From Planctomycetia bacterium (GTDB taxonomy: Bacteria; Planctomycetota; Planctomycetia; Pirellulales; Thermoguttaceae): a stretch of 64,000 nt of DNA. The notes below the pieces were generated by a model. It saw only the letters and a list, made by a program, of their open reading frames with translations, was not told where the DNA came from and did not search any database. Both the position numbers and the translations under genes were made by a program. Where the stretch lies: contig JAUNBK010000004.1 in assembly GCA_030527105.1 (NCBI GenBank), positions 33,683 through 97,682 on the forward strand, in the 5' to 3' direction. Positions 28,770-39,100 of the stretch are shown in pieces; the first letter of the stretch is position 1, and each line of letters begins with the position of its first letter.

Positions 28770-30698
28770 CTACTTTGTAGGATTGTCGTTTGAAAGATTA
28801 TCGTTCGTGAAATAAATGTCGAGGAGGCGTCCGATTATTTGGCACCCGCGCGCGTTGGCGTGGACGGCGTCTCCCATGAACCAGCCGTATGTTTTCCCGC
28901 TCTCGAGAATATATCGCCACCAAGGTGCCGTCATATCGAAATACGCGCACTTTTCCTCCTCTGCGACACGTCGAAGATGAAATCGAAAAGGGTCCCTTGT
29001 TTCGTCCAACTCGTACTGCCAATTTTTGATGTGGCTGTCACGCACGCTGCCAAAAACTGGCGTGACGAGGAGAATCTCCAACTCCGGCAGTTTCGCACGA
29101 CTTTGTCGAATTACACTCCGAATCGCCTCCCAGTCTCCACCGTTCGAGATGCCGCCGATGATGAGAAGGTCGGGCTGGTGTCGAACGACATATTCCTCCA
29201 CGCGATTTTCGTCTTGATAATATCGGCACCCCGTCGAACTGCGCAGTGAGGCGATTTTCACGATGTCGCACTTTGGATAGCGTCGCTCGAGCAAAAGTTC
29301 AAAATTCGAACCACTTGTGTTGCCCATGATGCTGTCCCCCAAAAGAACCATCCGAAGCGTGCCGCCGTCACGGAGTTTTGCCATCGTTTTGGGAAGATAG
29401 CGAAATCGATCCGCCTCTGGCGTGTAGCGAATTGGATCCATCGCGCCATAGATTTTGTCGATTCTTTCGAGCGTGCTCAAACCTTCAAATGGATTCTGGG
29501 TCGTGCCGTTCAGGAGAATCCCACCAATGCGCGCGACGCCCTCGTCCGACGTGCGCAAAACGAAAGTATGCTCTTTCTCCCGCTCCAATCCCTCGGCAAG
29601 CAAAATCGGGCGCATTGCGAACTGCGTGGAGGCTGGCGTCGCGTGTGCGTTGGGAATTTTCTCCCAAGCGCCGCCGTCAATGGAGAACTCCAAGCACGCA
29701 GAGTCCGCCCCCACAACGTCGATAAGCCCCACCTCGCTCCCGACAAACGAGAGTGAAAGCGTTTCCCCCCTGCGCGACGTTGTGAGCAAGTGACGAAACG
29801 GCAGAATCGGACTCTCCTGCCCCGACTTCCAACCGGGAGAGAATGCGGCGTTTTCGTAAGCGACGATTCGGCACTTCGCGTTCGTCTGCGACATTTTCGG
29901 CGCGGGGAGGGTGTATCGCACGACGCTTTGTCCCGTGTTTTGCTCCGTGTCGTCAGTCGCCATGAGCGCATCGACAAAGAGTCGCGTTGCGTCCGCGTAG
30001 ATATTCGCCCCTGCGTCCGTGGGGAGGATGCCGTCCTGCGAGAATTCCGCCTCGGAAATTTCTCCCGCGAGGATTTTTTCTGCCGCATATTGCGCAAGAT
30101 TCAGAGATGGAACGTCGTAATGCTCCGCGATTTCTTCGCACCACGCAATATAATCCGGCGTTCGTCCCGCTCTATACGCATCGAGCATCGCGGGCGTGAG
30201 CGTGTAGACGACAATAATACTATGCGTGGCGCGATAGAGCGTCGTTTGGCGAATGAGTTCCTCCAGCCACGTTTTGACGTGCGTTTCGTCCGCCGTGGAG
30301 TCTCCCGCAGCGCAGTCGAGGATGGCGAGGTGCCCACTGCAAATCACTTCTCCAAAAACCGCCTGCCCGGAAGACGTTCGATAGCGTGCGAACCAACTCC
30401 CTCCCGGTTGCATGTGGCGCGTTTCGATGATGTTCGACTCGGGAAAGTACTTCTTGAACGCTTGAATCATCTGCGTGGAGTAGCGCAAAGACGAATCCTT
30501 CAAACCGGCTCCGCTTAAAACCTCGTTGCCGATGAAAAAGACGTATTGATTCCCGACGATATTTTTCTCAAAGTAGTAACGACTGTTCGGAATCCCCCGT
30601 CGAACCTTGAAAAAGCCATTTTCTGCCCTCGCGCACATGGCAAACAACAGACTGCTCAACGCAACGGCAACGAAAAAAATCGGGTGGGAAAATCGCAT
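28770..30698 (-). CDS. Secreted SGNH/GDSL hydrolase with a duplicated, degenerate N-terminal SGNH unit
   Basis: A signal peptide ends at ARAE. The C-terminal part (about residues 430-640) is an SGNH hydrolase: VLLGDSIMGN carries the nucleophile Ser near 460, GGISNGGDW matches block III, and GDAVHANARG near 618 holds the Asp-x-x-His pair. The N-terminal half repeats the layout, but the nucleophile position reads FIGNEVLSGAG and the last block reads DGILPTDAGANIY without His, so it is probably inactive. A beta domain lies between them. SGNH enzymes remove acetyl groups from polysaccharides or lipids; the substrate here is unknown. Confidence 0.82.
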   Translation of the reverse strand: MRFSHPIFFVAVALSSLLFAMCARAENGFFKVRRGIPNSRYYFEKNIVGNQYVFFIGNEVLSGAGLKDSSLRYSTQMIQAFKKYFPESNIIETRHMQPGGSWFARYRTSSGQAVFGEVICSGHLAILDCAAGDSTADETHVKTWLEELIRQTTLYRATHSIIVVYTLTPAMLDAYRAGRTPDYIAWCEEIAEHYDVPSLNLAQYAAEKILAGEISEAEFSQDGILPTDAGANIYADATRLFVDALMATDDTEQNTGQSVVRYTLPAPKMSQTNAKCRIVAYENAAFSPGWKSGQESPILPFRHLLTTSRRGETLSLSFVGSEVGLIDVVGADSACLEFSIDGGAWEKIPNAHATPASTQFAMRPILLAEGLEREKEHTFVLRTSDEGVARIGGILLNGTTQNPFEGLSTLERIDKIYGAMDPIRYTPEADRFRYLPKTMAKLRDGGTLRMVLLGDSIMGNTSGSNFELLLERRYPKCDIVKIASLRSSTGCRYYQDENRVEEYVVRHQPDLLIIGGISNGGDWEAIRSVIRQSRAKLPELEILLVTPVFGSVRDSHIKNWQYELDETRDPFRFHLRRVAEEEKCAYFDMTAPWWRYILESGKTYGWFMGDAVHANARGCQIIGRLLDIYFTNDNLSNDNPTK

Positions 30699-30748
30699 AA
30701 AGTTTCTCCTGAATAAGGGTGCAAAAAGGCGTTCGTCCTCGAGGGAAG

Positions 30749-31717
30749 CTACTCAAGTGTCCACGCGCTGAGCCATTCGACGGATTCGCGCGTCAGACCG
30801 AAGTCACTCTCCAGTTTCTCTGCAAGGTGCGGGAGGTGTGCCGCGCCGTAGAATATGGCAATATTCGTCTTCCCCGCGTCGATCTGCTCTTTGAGGATCG
30901 CGAGTGCGTGCTCGTTGCGATCCGTGAGAATTGCCGACCCGTCGCCGCTATCGAAAGGTTCGATGCTCGAGTCCATGTCGCACATTTCTTTCGCAAACAT
31001 CCGTTTCAATTCCTTCTGTTTATTGCGTTTGAATAGAAGACTCAAAAACTGAAGGTTGGAATTGCCATTGTTGGGGCGCGTGCGTGCGATTCCGTACCCG
31101 ACCGAGCGCGCGTACATGGTGAGGAAACTCTCTTCTCGCGCCTCCATTGCCTTCTTGAAATCCTCTGGCGTCATGTCGGCATGAACCATATTTTCCCCGC
31201 TGTAGTCGATCGATCCAATCTGATGGACAAGCCCGAGGGTGGTTCCAAAGGTGCGTTGTAAAAACCCGAGGAAGCCGCCTTGCGAACCTTTCTCGGGGCG
31301 AGCGCCCTTTTCCGCCACGACTTCGTACAACACGGCGTCGTATGTCTTGAATTTCTCGTTGAGCGCGTCGTAATATTGTTTTTCCGCAACGTGAATCGCC
31401 CCGACGAGCGAGACTTTAAGCCCTCCGTCTGCGGACGAAAAAACGAGAATCGACGTTTCAAGCGCCACGTCCTCGCCCGTGTCGTTTTGTCGCAAGCGCA
31501 CGAAGATATTCTCCTCGTCTTGCTCCGCACTTTCGGTCGTCTCGGAGACTGCCTCCTCAGAACTCGCAGGACTCTCAGCTTCCGCACCAAACGCCGTTTG
31601 GAAAGCCAAACTCGGCACCAAACTCGGCACGACAACAAGCGCAAGGAGAGTGAAAATCGTCACGAACAGCGTTCGATTCTGAGCGATTGTGAAAATGGAC
31701 AAAATAGGGTGTTTCAT
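30749..31717 (-). CDS. TraB/Tiki-like (GumN superfamily) exported protein
   Basis: The start at 31717 follows GGAAAGG by six bases and gives a signal peptide or anchor (LLALVVVPSLVPSLAF). A Ser/Glu-rich linker follows. The core motifs of the TraB/Tiki superfamily are VSLVGAIHVAEKQYY near residue 103, YDAVLYEVV near 130 and the C-terminal GAAHLPHLAEKL near 288, which supply the His and Glu residues proposed to be catalytic in related metalloproteases. The true activity is not known. It is the first gene of the minus-strand run and has a promoter just upstream. An earlier in-frame ATG at 31744 would add nine residues. Confidence 0.8.
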   Translation of the reverse strand: MKHPILSIFTIAQNRTLFVTIFTLLALVVVPSLVPSLAFQTAFGAEAESPASSEEAVSETTESAEQDEENIFVRLRQNDTGEDVALETSILVFSSADGGLKVSLVGAIHVAEKQYYDALNEKFKTYDAVLYEVVAEKGARPEKGSQGGFLGFLQRTFGTTLGLVHQIGSIDYSGENMVHADMTPEDFKKAMEAREESFLTMYARSVGYGIARTRPNNGNSNLQFLSLLFKRNKQKELKRMFAKEMCDMDSSIEPFDSGDGSAILTDRNEHALAILKEQIDAGKTNIAIFYGAAHLPHLAEKLESDFGLTRESVEWLSAWTLE

Positions 31718-31765
31718 ATTCAACCTTTCCAAATGTAACGCCAAAAAATTTCAGGAATTTTCTGG

Positions 31766-31794
31766 ATTATACCACATCTTTGGATTTATGTATA
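31766..31794 (-). promoter_or_regulatory. Promoter of the minus-strand TraB-like/SGNH run
   Basis: On the minus strand: TATACA (31794-31789), 17-base spacer, TATAAT (31771-31766). The -10 is preceded by GATGTGG, an extended -10-like context seen in other promoters of this window. Confidence 0.55.
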
Positions 31795-31872
31795 TAGATG
31801 TCGAGCCGATTTTTCCGATTATTATGTAGAATCCTTATATAATTTTTGTAATATTTGGGCGTGTTGGGACGG

Positions 31873-32976
31873 ATGGAAGCAGGGAAAGCCCCTGTGGAAT
31901 CGGAAAAGAGAGAGCAAATGTCGGTACAGCCTCAAGGCGAAAGTGTGCTTTGTCACGCAGACGATGGTTTTAAGAATTGGATGTCGCTGTATGGTGGGAG
32001 CGTCATTTTTTCGACGTTGTATTCCAACAAAGTCGTCGTTTTGGGGTGGAACGGACGCGAAGTCACGGTTCTTTTGCGGGAGTTTGACGCTCCCGCCGGC
32101 GTCTCCGTCCTGAAAGATCAAATCCTCATTTCCTCGAGACGCGAGGTTTCGCTCTTTGCCAACGCGCCGTTGTTAGCGCACGATTACGACTTGAGCGCGC
32201 CGGGGAGCTACGACGCGTGCTACCTGCCCCGTGCCACTTGGTACACCGGAGACCTGAAGGCGCGCGACACCCTCGCGGGGAGGGATGGACTCCTCTTTCT
32301 CAACACCAGATTTTCCTCCATTTCGCGGACGAGTTTCAAATACCACTTCGAAACGGTGTGGAAGCCCGATTTTGTGACCGATTTGGTCCCAGAGGATAGG
32401 TGTCATTTGAGTGGCATGGCGGCGATAAACGGCGAGCCAGCGTTTGTCACGGCATTGGGCGTCTCGGACGAGCCAGGAGGCTGGCGCGATAAAAAAGAGA
32501 CCGGCGGCGTCCTGATTGATGTGCAAAAAAACGAAATCGTCCTTGAGGGGCTGAAGATGCCTCACTCGCCGAGGTGGTATCGCGAGTGCCTGTGGTTTTT
32601 GGGGTCGCTCGAAGGCTCGCTGTGGGTGATGAACCCCGTGACGCACGAGTTAAAGAGGGTGTGTCGTCTTCCAGGGTTTGCGCGCGGTCTCGTTTTTTAC
32701 GAAAACTACGCAATCATTGGGCTGTCCAAATTCCGCGAAAATGAGAAAATTTCCGCACCAATACAGAACAATACGTCGCGTTGTGCCGTAGCGGTAGTAA
32801 ACATCCTGAACGCGAAGGTCGAGGGTATGTTTGCGTTTGATCGAGGCTGTACAGAAATTTGGGACGTCTCCCTGCTGCCGGACGCGCGGCGCCCTGCGTT
32901 GCTCACGATGGAGAAGCCTGCTTGTAGTGAAGCGCTCACGACGGAGAACTGTTCGTGGTGGGTGCGTCCGCACTAA
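31873..32976 (+). CDS. DUF4915 / TIGR03032 family protein
   Basis: The C-terminal half matches the TIGR03032 pattern: PHSPRWYRECLWFLGSLEGS near residue 230, CRLPGFARGLVFYENYAIIGLS near 265, and CAVAVVNILNAKVEG followed by DVSLLPDARRP. The fold is likely a beta-propeller of unknown function; family members are found in some natural-product and exopolysaccharide settings, but nothing here fixes a role. A TATAAT box lies at 31838-31843. The ATG at 31873 lacks a good ribosome binding site; a second in-frame ATG at 31918 (MSVQPQGES) has an AAGAGAGAG stretch before it and may be the real start. There is no signal peptide, so it is probably cytoplasmic. Confidence 0.78.
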   Translation: MEAGKAPVESEKREQMSVQPQGESVLCHADDGFKNWMSLYGGSVIFSTLYSNKVVVLGWNGREVTVLLREFDAPAGVSVLKDQILISSRREVSLFANAPLLAHDYDLSAPGSYDACYLPRATWYTGDLKARDTLAGRDGLLFLNTRFSSISRTSFKYHFETVWKPDFVTDLVPEDRCHLSGMAAINGEPAFVTALGVSDEPGGWRDKKETGGVLIDVQKNEIVLEGLKMPHSPRWYRECLWFLGSLEGSLWVMNPVTHELKRVCRLPGFARGLVFYENYAIIGLSKFRENEKISAPIQNNTSRCAVAVVNILNAKVEGMFAFDRGCTEIWDVSLLPDARRPALLTMEKPACSEALTTENCSWWVRPH

Positions 32977-33120
32977 TCGGGCGGTCCGCAGATCGCCGAT
33001 ATTAAGCCGTACAATATTTTGAATTTTGGATAAAAGACGGTTTTGTGCGTCGTGTGAGAGTTCGCGCGACGGACGGAATCGAGACTTTATTTTTTGTTTG
33101 TTTTTACAAGGATACGAGAG

Positions 33121-36100
33121 ATGTCGCTCATAAACATGTCTTCAATTCGTGGGATGGTTTCCAGCCTGGGAGGTTTGGTGACCAAGGCAACGGCTTCTAA
33201 AAAAGCCTCAGAAAAGTCTCAGAAACTCGAGAGGCGCCTCGCGGTCGACTCCCTTGAGGAGCGGGTTCTCCTGTCGGTTACGCCCAACACTCCATATGAT
33301 GTTTTGGTAAACACGGAGTACAGCGAGAACCAGACGACCGAGACGAACGGCAACTGCATTGCGATCGACGAGGACGGCGATTTTGTCGTGGTTTGGACGC
33401 GTGGTGACAACGTCTATCGCGCCACGCACCGCAGCGCCTTTGACAACGGTCAGACCTTCTACAAAGGCGAAATCGGGTGGTACGATTCCGAGGGTGAGAT
33501 TCATCTTTTCACCGATCGAGACTTCATCAACGGCTATATCGTCACTGACTTGGGCGTCCGGGTCGAAGTGGAGCTTGAATCGTACATCGATCCCGACACG
33601 GGCACGGCGCTTACGGACAGCAATATTTACGCGCGCTATTTCACAGACGAACACCAGCGTCTGTACGTCGACACGTCGGATATCAGCGATGAAAACGCGC
33701 TCTCGTCTCTTGTCCTTCAGACGGGCGACAAGTGCGTTCAGAAGATTTCCTTCTCCTCCCTCAACATCATGTGGGACACGATTGAGATGCCTTCTTCTGT
33801 CCCCGTGAACGCGGAAGTGACTCTTACGTACTTTGAATATCTGTACGATGCAGATGGCGAATTCCTTCGGAACGAAGCGGGCGAAATTTTGCGTGAGAAC
33901 GTCCAAACCGCCACGTTCATGTATCGGGACTCGAGCACGCCGCTTGAGAACGCGCGCGAGTTGCAGGCGGCGTTGGTCAACATGCTTGGGAATGTCGAAG
34001 TTTCGGTCATTTCGGCGACGGAGTTTGAGATTTCGTTCGACGCCGTTTGGGACGAGAACAGCAACATGCTCAAGTCGGGACTTCTCGAGACGTCAATTGT
34101 TGCTGTTCAAGAAGGTTTCATTCCGCCAGCACCGTTGCCGACCTCGCTCATGAGTTGGGTCGAGATACCGGAGCGTGTTGTTGTGGACGTCGCCTATGAA
34201 GATTTCGTAAACTGGAACATTGACGCGGCAGGGACTGCCGAGAGAATTTACGATGCTTTCGAACAGCTTCAGACGACCCATGTCGTCGGAGCGACGCAGA
34301 CGGGGGGACCCGCCACAGACGTCAGTACCTTGCGCACGTGGAATCATGCGATTCGCGTCACGCCCGTCGTTGGTGTGGGCGGCACGGAAGACGCTGCCGT
34401 TATCGCTTTCGACATTTATTTCGTCGATTCGTCCGGAAAACAAAACGTTCAGCAGATTGAGATCGTCAACAGCAATGTTGTGACACGCGACACGTATAAC
34501 GACCGCGTTCGTGTCACTGCGACGGGAGAGAAGGCGAAGGTCGCCTCGCTTACGCTCAAGCAGAACAGCGAGGAGTTCCGTGTCAATCCCACGACCGATG
34601 AAAGTTGGAACTGGAGAACGCAAATTTACACCACTACCGACCAGGTTGATCCAAGCGTTGCGATGGATTTCGACGGTGATTTTGTCATTAGTTGGACGGG
34701 CGAGGTTTTGCAGACGCGGTATCCTGGAAGTTTTACGGACGTTTTCGTCCGGACGTACACCCCGAAAATGTATCAGACCCCCGACGGCATTCAGACTGTG
34801 TTAGATGGAAGCATCGACACGCAGTTGGCGTTGGATAAGTTTCGCGAGGCGCAGGAACTCAATACCGAAGGAAACGCGCTGGTCGAGGAGGCGTACGACA
34901 ACCATATCACTCCTGGAAGAGAGTTTTTGGCAAGCGCCCTTGAGAAGGAAGCGCAGGCGGAGGCTCTCGTGGAGCGGGCGGAGACTTTAGAGGAAGAGGC
35001 CGAGGAACTTCGTGAGCAAGCCGAGGCCAACTGGAATTTGGGCGAGCAGATGGTCCAAGGTGGAGAGTACCAGATAGGAGAAGGGTGCGACAGACTGATT
35101 GCTTCCGCTGAGGCGAAGAGAGCCGAGGCGGCAGAACTGTTGACCCAGATTGATGCAAAGCAGATAGAACACGATGCGATGGCGGACGGCGACGAAAAAA
35201 CCGCGCTTGCCACCGAGATACAAACTCTGCAGACTCAGTACGATGCTGCAATCGCCGCTGCTGAGGCTTTTGAAACTGCCGCAGCTGAACTTTTGATTTC
35301 TGGCACGGATCGAATTAAAGAGGGTGAGGCGCTCAAGGCGACTCGTGAAGAGCTTCAGGATGAGGCGGATGCTTTGGACCTACAAGCGACAGCATTGAGA
35401 GGCCAGGCGGCAGATTTGCGTGACGAAGCAGCGCAGGATCGTACCGCTGGGGACATCCTCATCGCCGATGGACAGCCAATCCTCGACGATGCTACCGTGA
35501 TTTTGGAGGATGCTGCGAGACTCTATGCCGAAGGGAACGCAATTCTTCAGGCGGCGAAAGCTCCGACGGTGATCGAGGATGGGCGTTGCTACATCGTCAC
35601 GAGCGACACCATGAGAGTGAACTCCACGCTGACGGGGCCCCAATTTAGCTCCTCGGTTGCTATGGACAGAGAAGGGAATTACGTCGTTGTTTGGGCGTCC
35701 AGCTCTCAGGAATCGAGCTACTACAACGCCGTTTATATGCAGCGCTACGACCGCAACGGAAATAGAATCGGGAGCGAGGAGCGTGTTGACATTGAAGTGA
35801 CCGGTACGGCAATGCGTCCGCAGGTTGCCATAAGCCCGGACGGCACGCAGATTTGCGTCACGTGGGACTGGCTGGAACATCAGCAGGCTTTGGTTACTCC
35901 AGAGGAGCAGCGGGCTGCGGTTTATCTCCGTTTGTACGGCTATACGGATGTCTCCAACACGTCGTCGTTCGTCACGCTCACGGACCCGGTCGTGGTCGAT
36001 ACGGGCGTCTTTTCGTCCGTGACATTTAACGAGTCGAACCAGTTTGCCATTGCCTGGCAGGTGAACGATCGTGACAACGACTCGCTCAACGGCGCAGCGT

Positions 36101-39100
36101 CCACTTCTACGGGTGTGCGCATGTCGCAGTATGTGTGGAACATTCCGACGGACGGAAGCATCACGGATGGTGCCCTTCAAGTGACGCGCGACCAGTATCG
36201 TCCCAACAGTTCCAGCTTGGAGTCCGACTCAACGACAACATGGGCATGGTACCAAATGTACGCGAAGGTGGCGATGGACGCTGACGGCGATATCTTGGTG
36301 GGATACACTGGTTTTGGTCCGGATGTCTCCGAAAACATCGAAATGTCACCAGCGTTGGTCAGGTATATCGCCGAATTGATAAACGACGACACGAACGCGG
36401 ACTTGCTGGAATATTTTGATCCCGAGAACGAAATATTCGCTTTTACAGAAAATACGGCTTATGACAACGCTCCTGCGTACGGGTCACAGACCACATGGGT
36501 GCACAATGGCGAGGCATATGTTACGAATGGTGACGTGGATTCGATCATTCAGATGATTTTGGCGGTGTCGCAGCAGGACAGAGAGGAATTTGATCCGCTC
36601 ACTGGCGCAATCACCATAGTTGAGGGTGCCACAGACGAGCAGTTGTCGCGACTTGGTGCCATTTTGTACAGTATCATGGGTGTCAATCGCGGCGAGTCGA
36701 ACGGCATCTTCTACACCCAGTATGACTCCGACGTGAATATGGACGGTACGTACGATCCTGGTGAAACGGATACGCTCTACTCGGACAACATTGTCAACTC
36801 CCTCCGCGACGGTTCGAACGCGAAGTTTTACATTCAACTCAATCGTTCGGCAAGCGCGATCGGAGCGAACGACTTCGTCGAAGACGATTATGTTTGGGAT
36901 ACGATTGCGTTTGATATTGGCGTTTCGTATCAAGATCCGAAGGATTCCGCCGACGGTCAGGTCTGGCCATCCATTTCGGGGACGTTGCTCGTGCAACCGG
37001 TGTATCGGTATGTGGACGACCTGTATCTGCTCAACAATGAGGCAACTGCGCTTGCAATCCGCAACGCGATCCAAGATTGGATTGGCGAAAACGCGGCGTG
37101 GGCGAATGCCGACAATCTTGAGGGGTGCGTTGAGGTGCGTGCGCTCTCCACGGACAATGGCGATGCCACTGCCATGCGTGCCTACGACGACACATACTGG
37201 GATCTCAACATGGAAGACGTGGCAGGAAACTATTGGGGACCGCTGTTTGAAGAGCCGGAAATCGAGGAATACCCCATGGATCACACATGCTTTGAGGTTT
37301 CTTTCACGGGGAACCTTCACGATACTGCGGTTTCGTTCGCGTGGAATCAGCAGAGTTCAGTTCGTCAAGCGTGCCGATACACATGGTCATTACCAACGGA
37401 CATGAACCCGGTTGATCCGCTGACAGGCAATATTGCCAATGGATATTTCTTCCGACTTCAGATTGGCAACAATGAGCCAGCGGACTCAATTATTCAGTGG
37501 ACAGGCAACCTTGAAGCTCTGCGAGCGGGCGTCGCGGAGGCGATGGGGTTGTTGGGGTACGGTGATCCCCAGCTTCGGGTTGAGGTCGGTTTCATGACCG
37601 ACGAAAATGGAGACCCCATTCTTAACGATGCGGGAGAAGAGGTGCCGTACTTTACCGTTACACTTGGTGGCGACCGTGCGGGTGAGGACATTGCCAACTT
37701 GAGAATCAACGTCGAATACGTTTGGGACGGCGACGGAGACGATCGTACATTGCGCCCTGAGTGCAACGGACTTGCCCCTCTTACGGGAGCGATGCGGGAA
37801 GAGCGCATCCAAGGAACCGTCATCATTCAGGCTCTCTACGGCGTCAAAACGAACTCTGAGGGCGATTTCGGCACGATTCAGAATTTCTTCGGGGTCGGCA
37901 TGGAAGGTGACGGCGATTTCACCTTTGCCTGGACGCAGTACGACAGGACTGCCCAAGGGACAACCGTCGCCAGTAACGAAATTTATGCCCGCACCTTTAA
38001 CGAGGAGCAGGATGCGCTTGGACCTCAGGTCGTTGACGTCGTCTACCAGAATGGACAGAAAATCTCCGAGGGCGCGCAGGTTACGAACTCTGGATCGGAG
38101 CCAATGGGGGCGATGATTGTGACTTTCACCGAGGAACTGGTCGATCACAACAAGTGGCCCGCCTCGTCGAGGAGTGAGTACGAGAGCAAGAGCGTTACGA
38201 ACACCGAGAACTGGACGCTCTTGAAGGATGGGCAGGTCGTGGTTGGCGCGATTAAAGAGGTCGTGTTCGGCATGAACCGAAGTGCGGAGGACGACGTCCG
38301 GGCGCTGGGTGTCACGCCACTTGCGGAGAATAAGTGGGAAGCGGTTGTCATTTTCAACGACGATATCAACCTTGAGGATGGGACTTACGTCTTGCTTTTG
38401 GACAACACCGTCGAGGACATCAACGGAAACGTCTTGGGAAGCCGAGGAAACAACGTCGATGGCGATGATTTTGAGCGCGTCTTCAACGTTATCTCTGGCG
38501 ACGACGATGAGGAACCCGTCTCGAAATACGAAACCGACGACGATGGAAATATCGTTTTGGACGACCAAGGCAACCCGGTCGTTTCGGTTGACGATGAAGG
38601 AAATCCGCAAGATTCTCCGGGCAATCAGCAATTTTTCGATCCGAATGACGTCACCTCGGACGACATTTGGGCACCCAACGCCACCGCCATGGACTACGAG
38701 GGCGACACCGTCACGGTCTGGACAGAAGAGGGCAAGGGAATCAAGGCTCAAATCGAGTACGCCAAGTGGGAAGAGATTGATGGTGTGCGCACCATGGTCT
38801 TGGATCAGGCGGTCTACAGTGAGGTCATTAGCGTGACGAACAACAGCACGGCGTCGTTCGCCAGCGTCGCGATGGACGGCGAGGGACGGTTTGTCGTCAC
38901 GTGGACACAAGACGACCGACTCGCGGGGGCAACCACTGCGGATCTGAACGTTTGGGCGCAGATGTTCGACCTCAATGGCGAAGCGCTCACTGATGCGTTC
39001 ATGGTGAACACTACCACCGAGAACGCGCAAAAATACAGCCAGGTGGCAATGTCGCTCAACGGCGACTTTGTCGTCACGTGGCAGAGTTACTCGAGACGAA

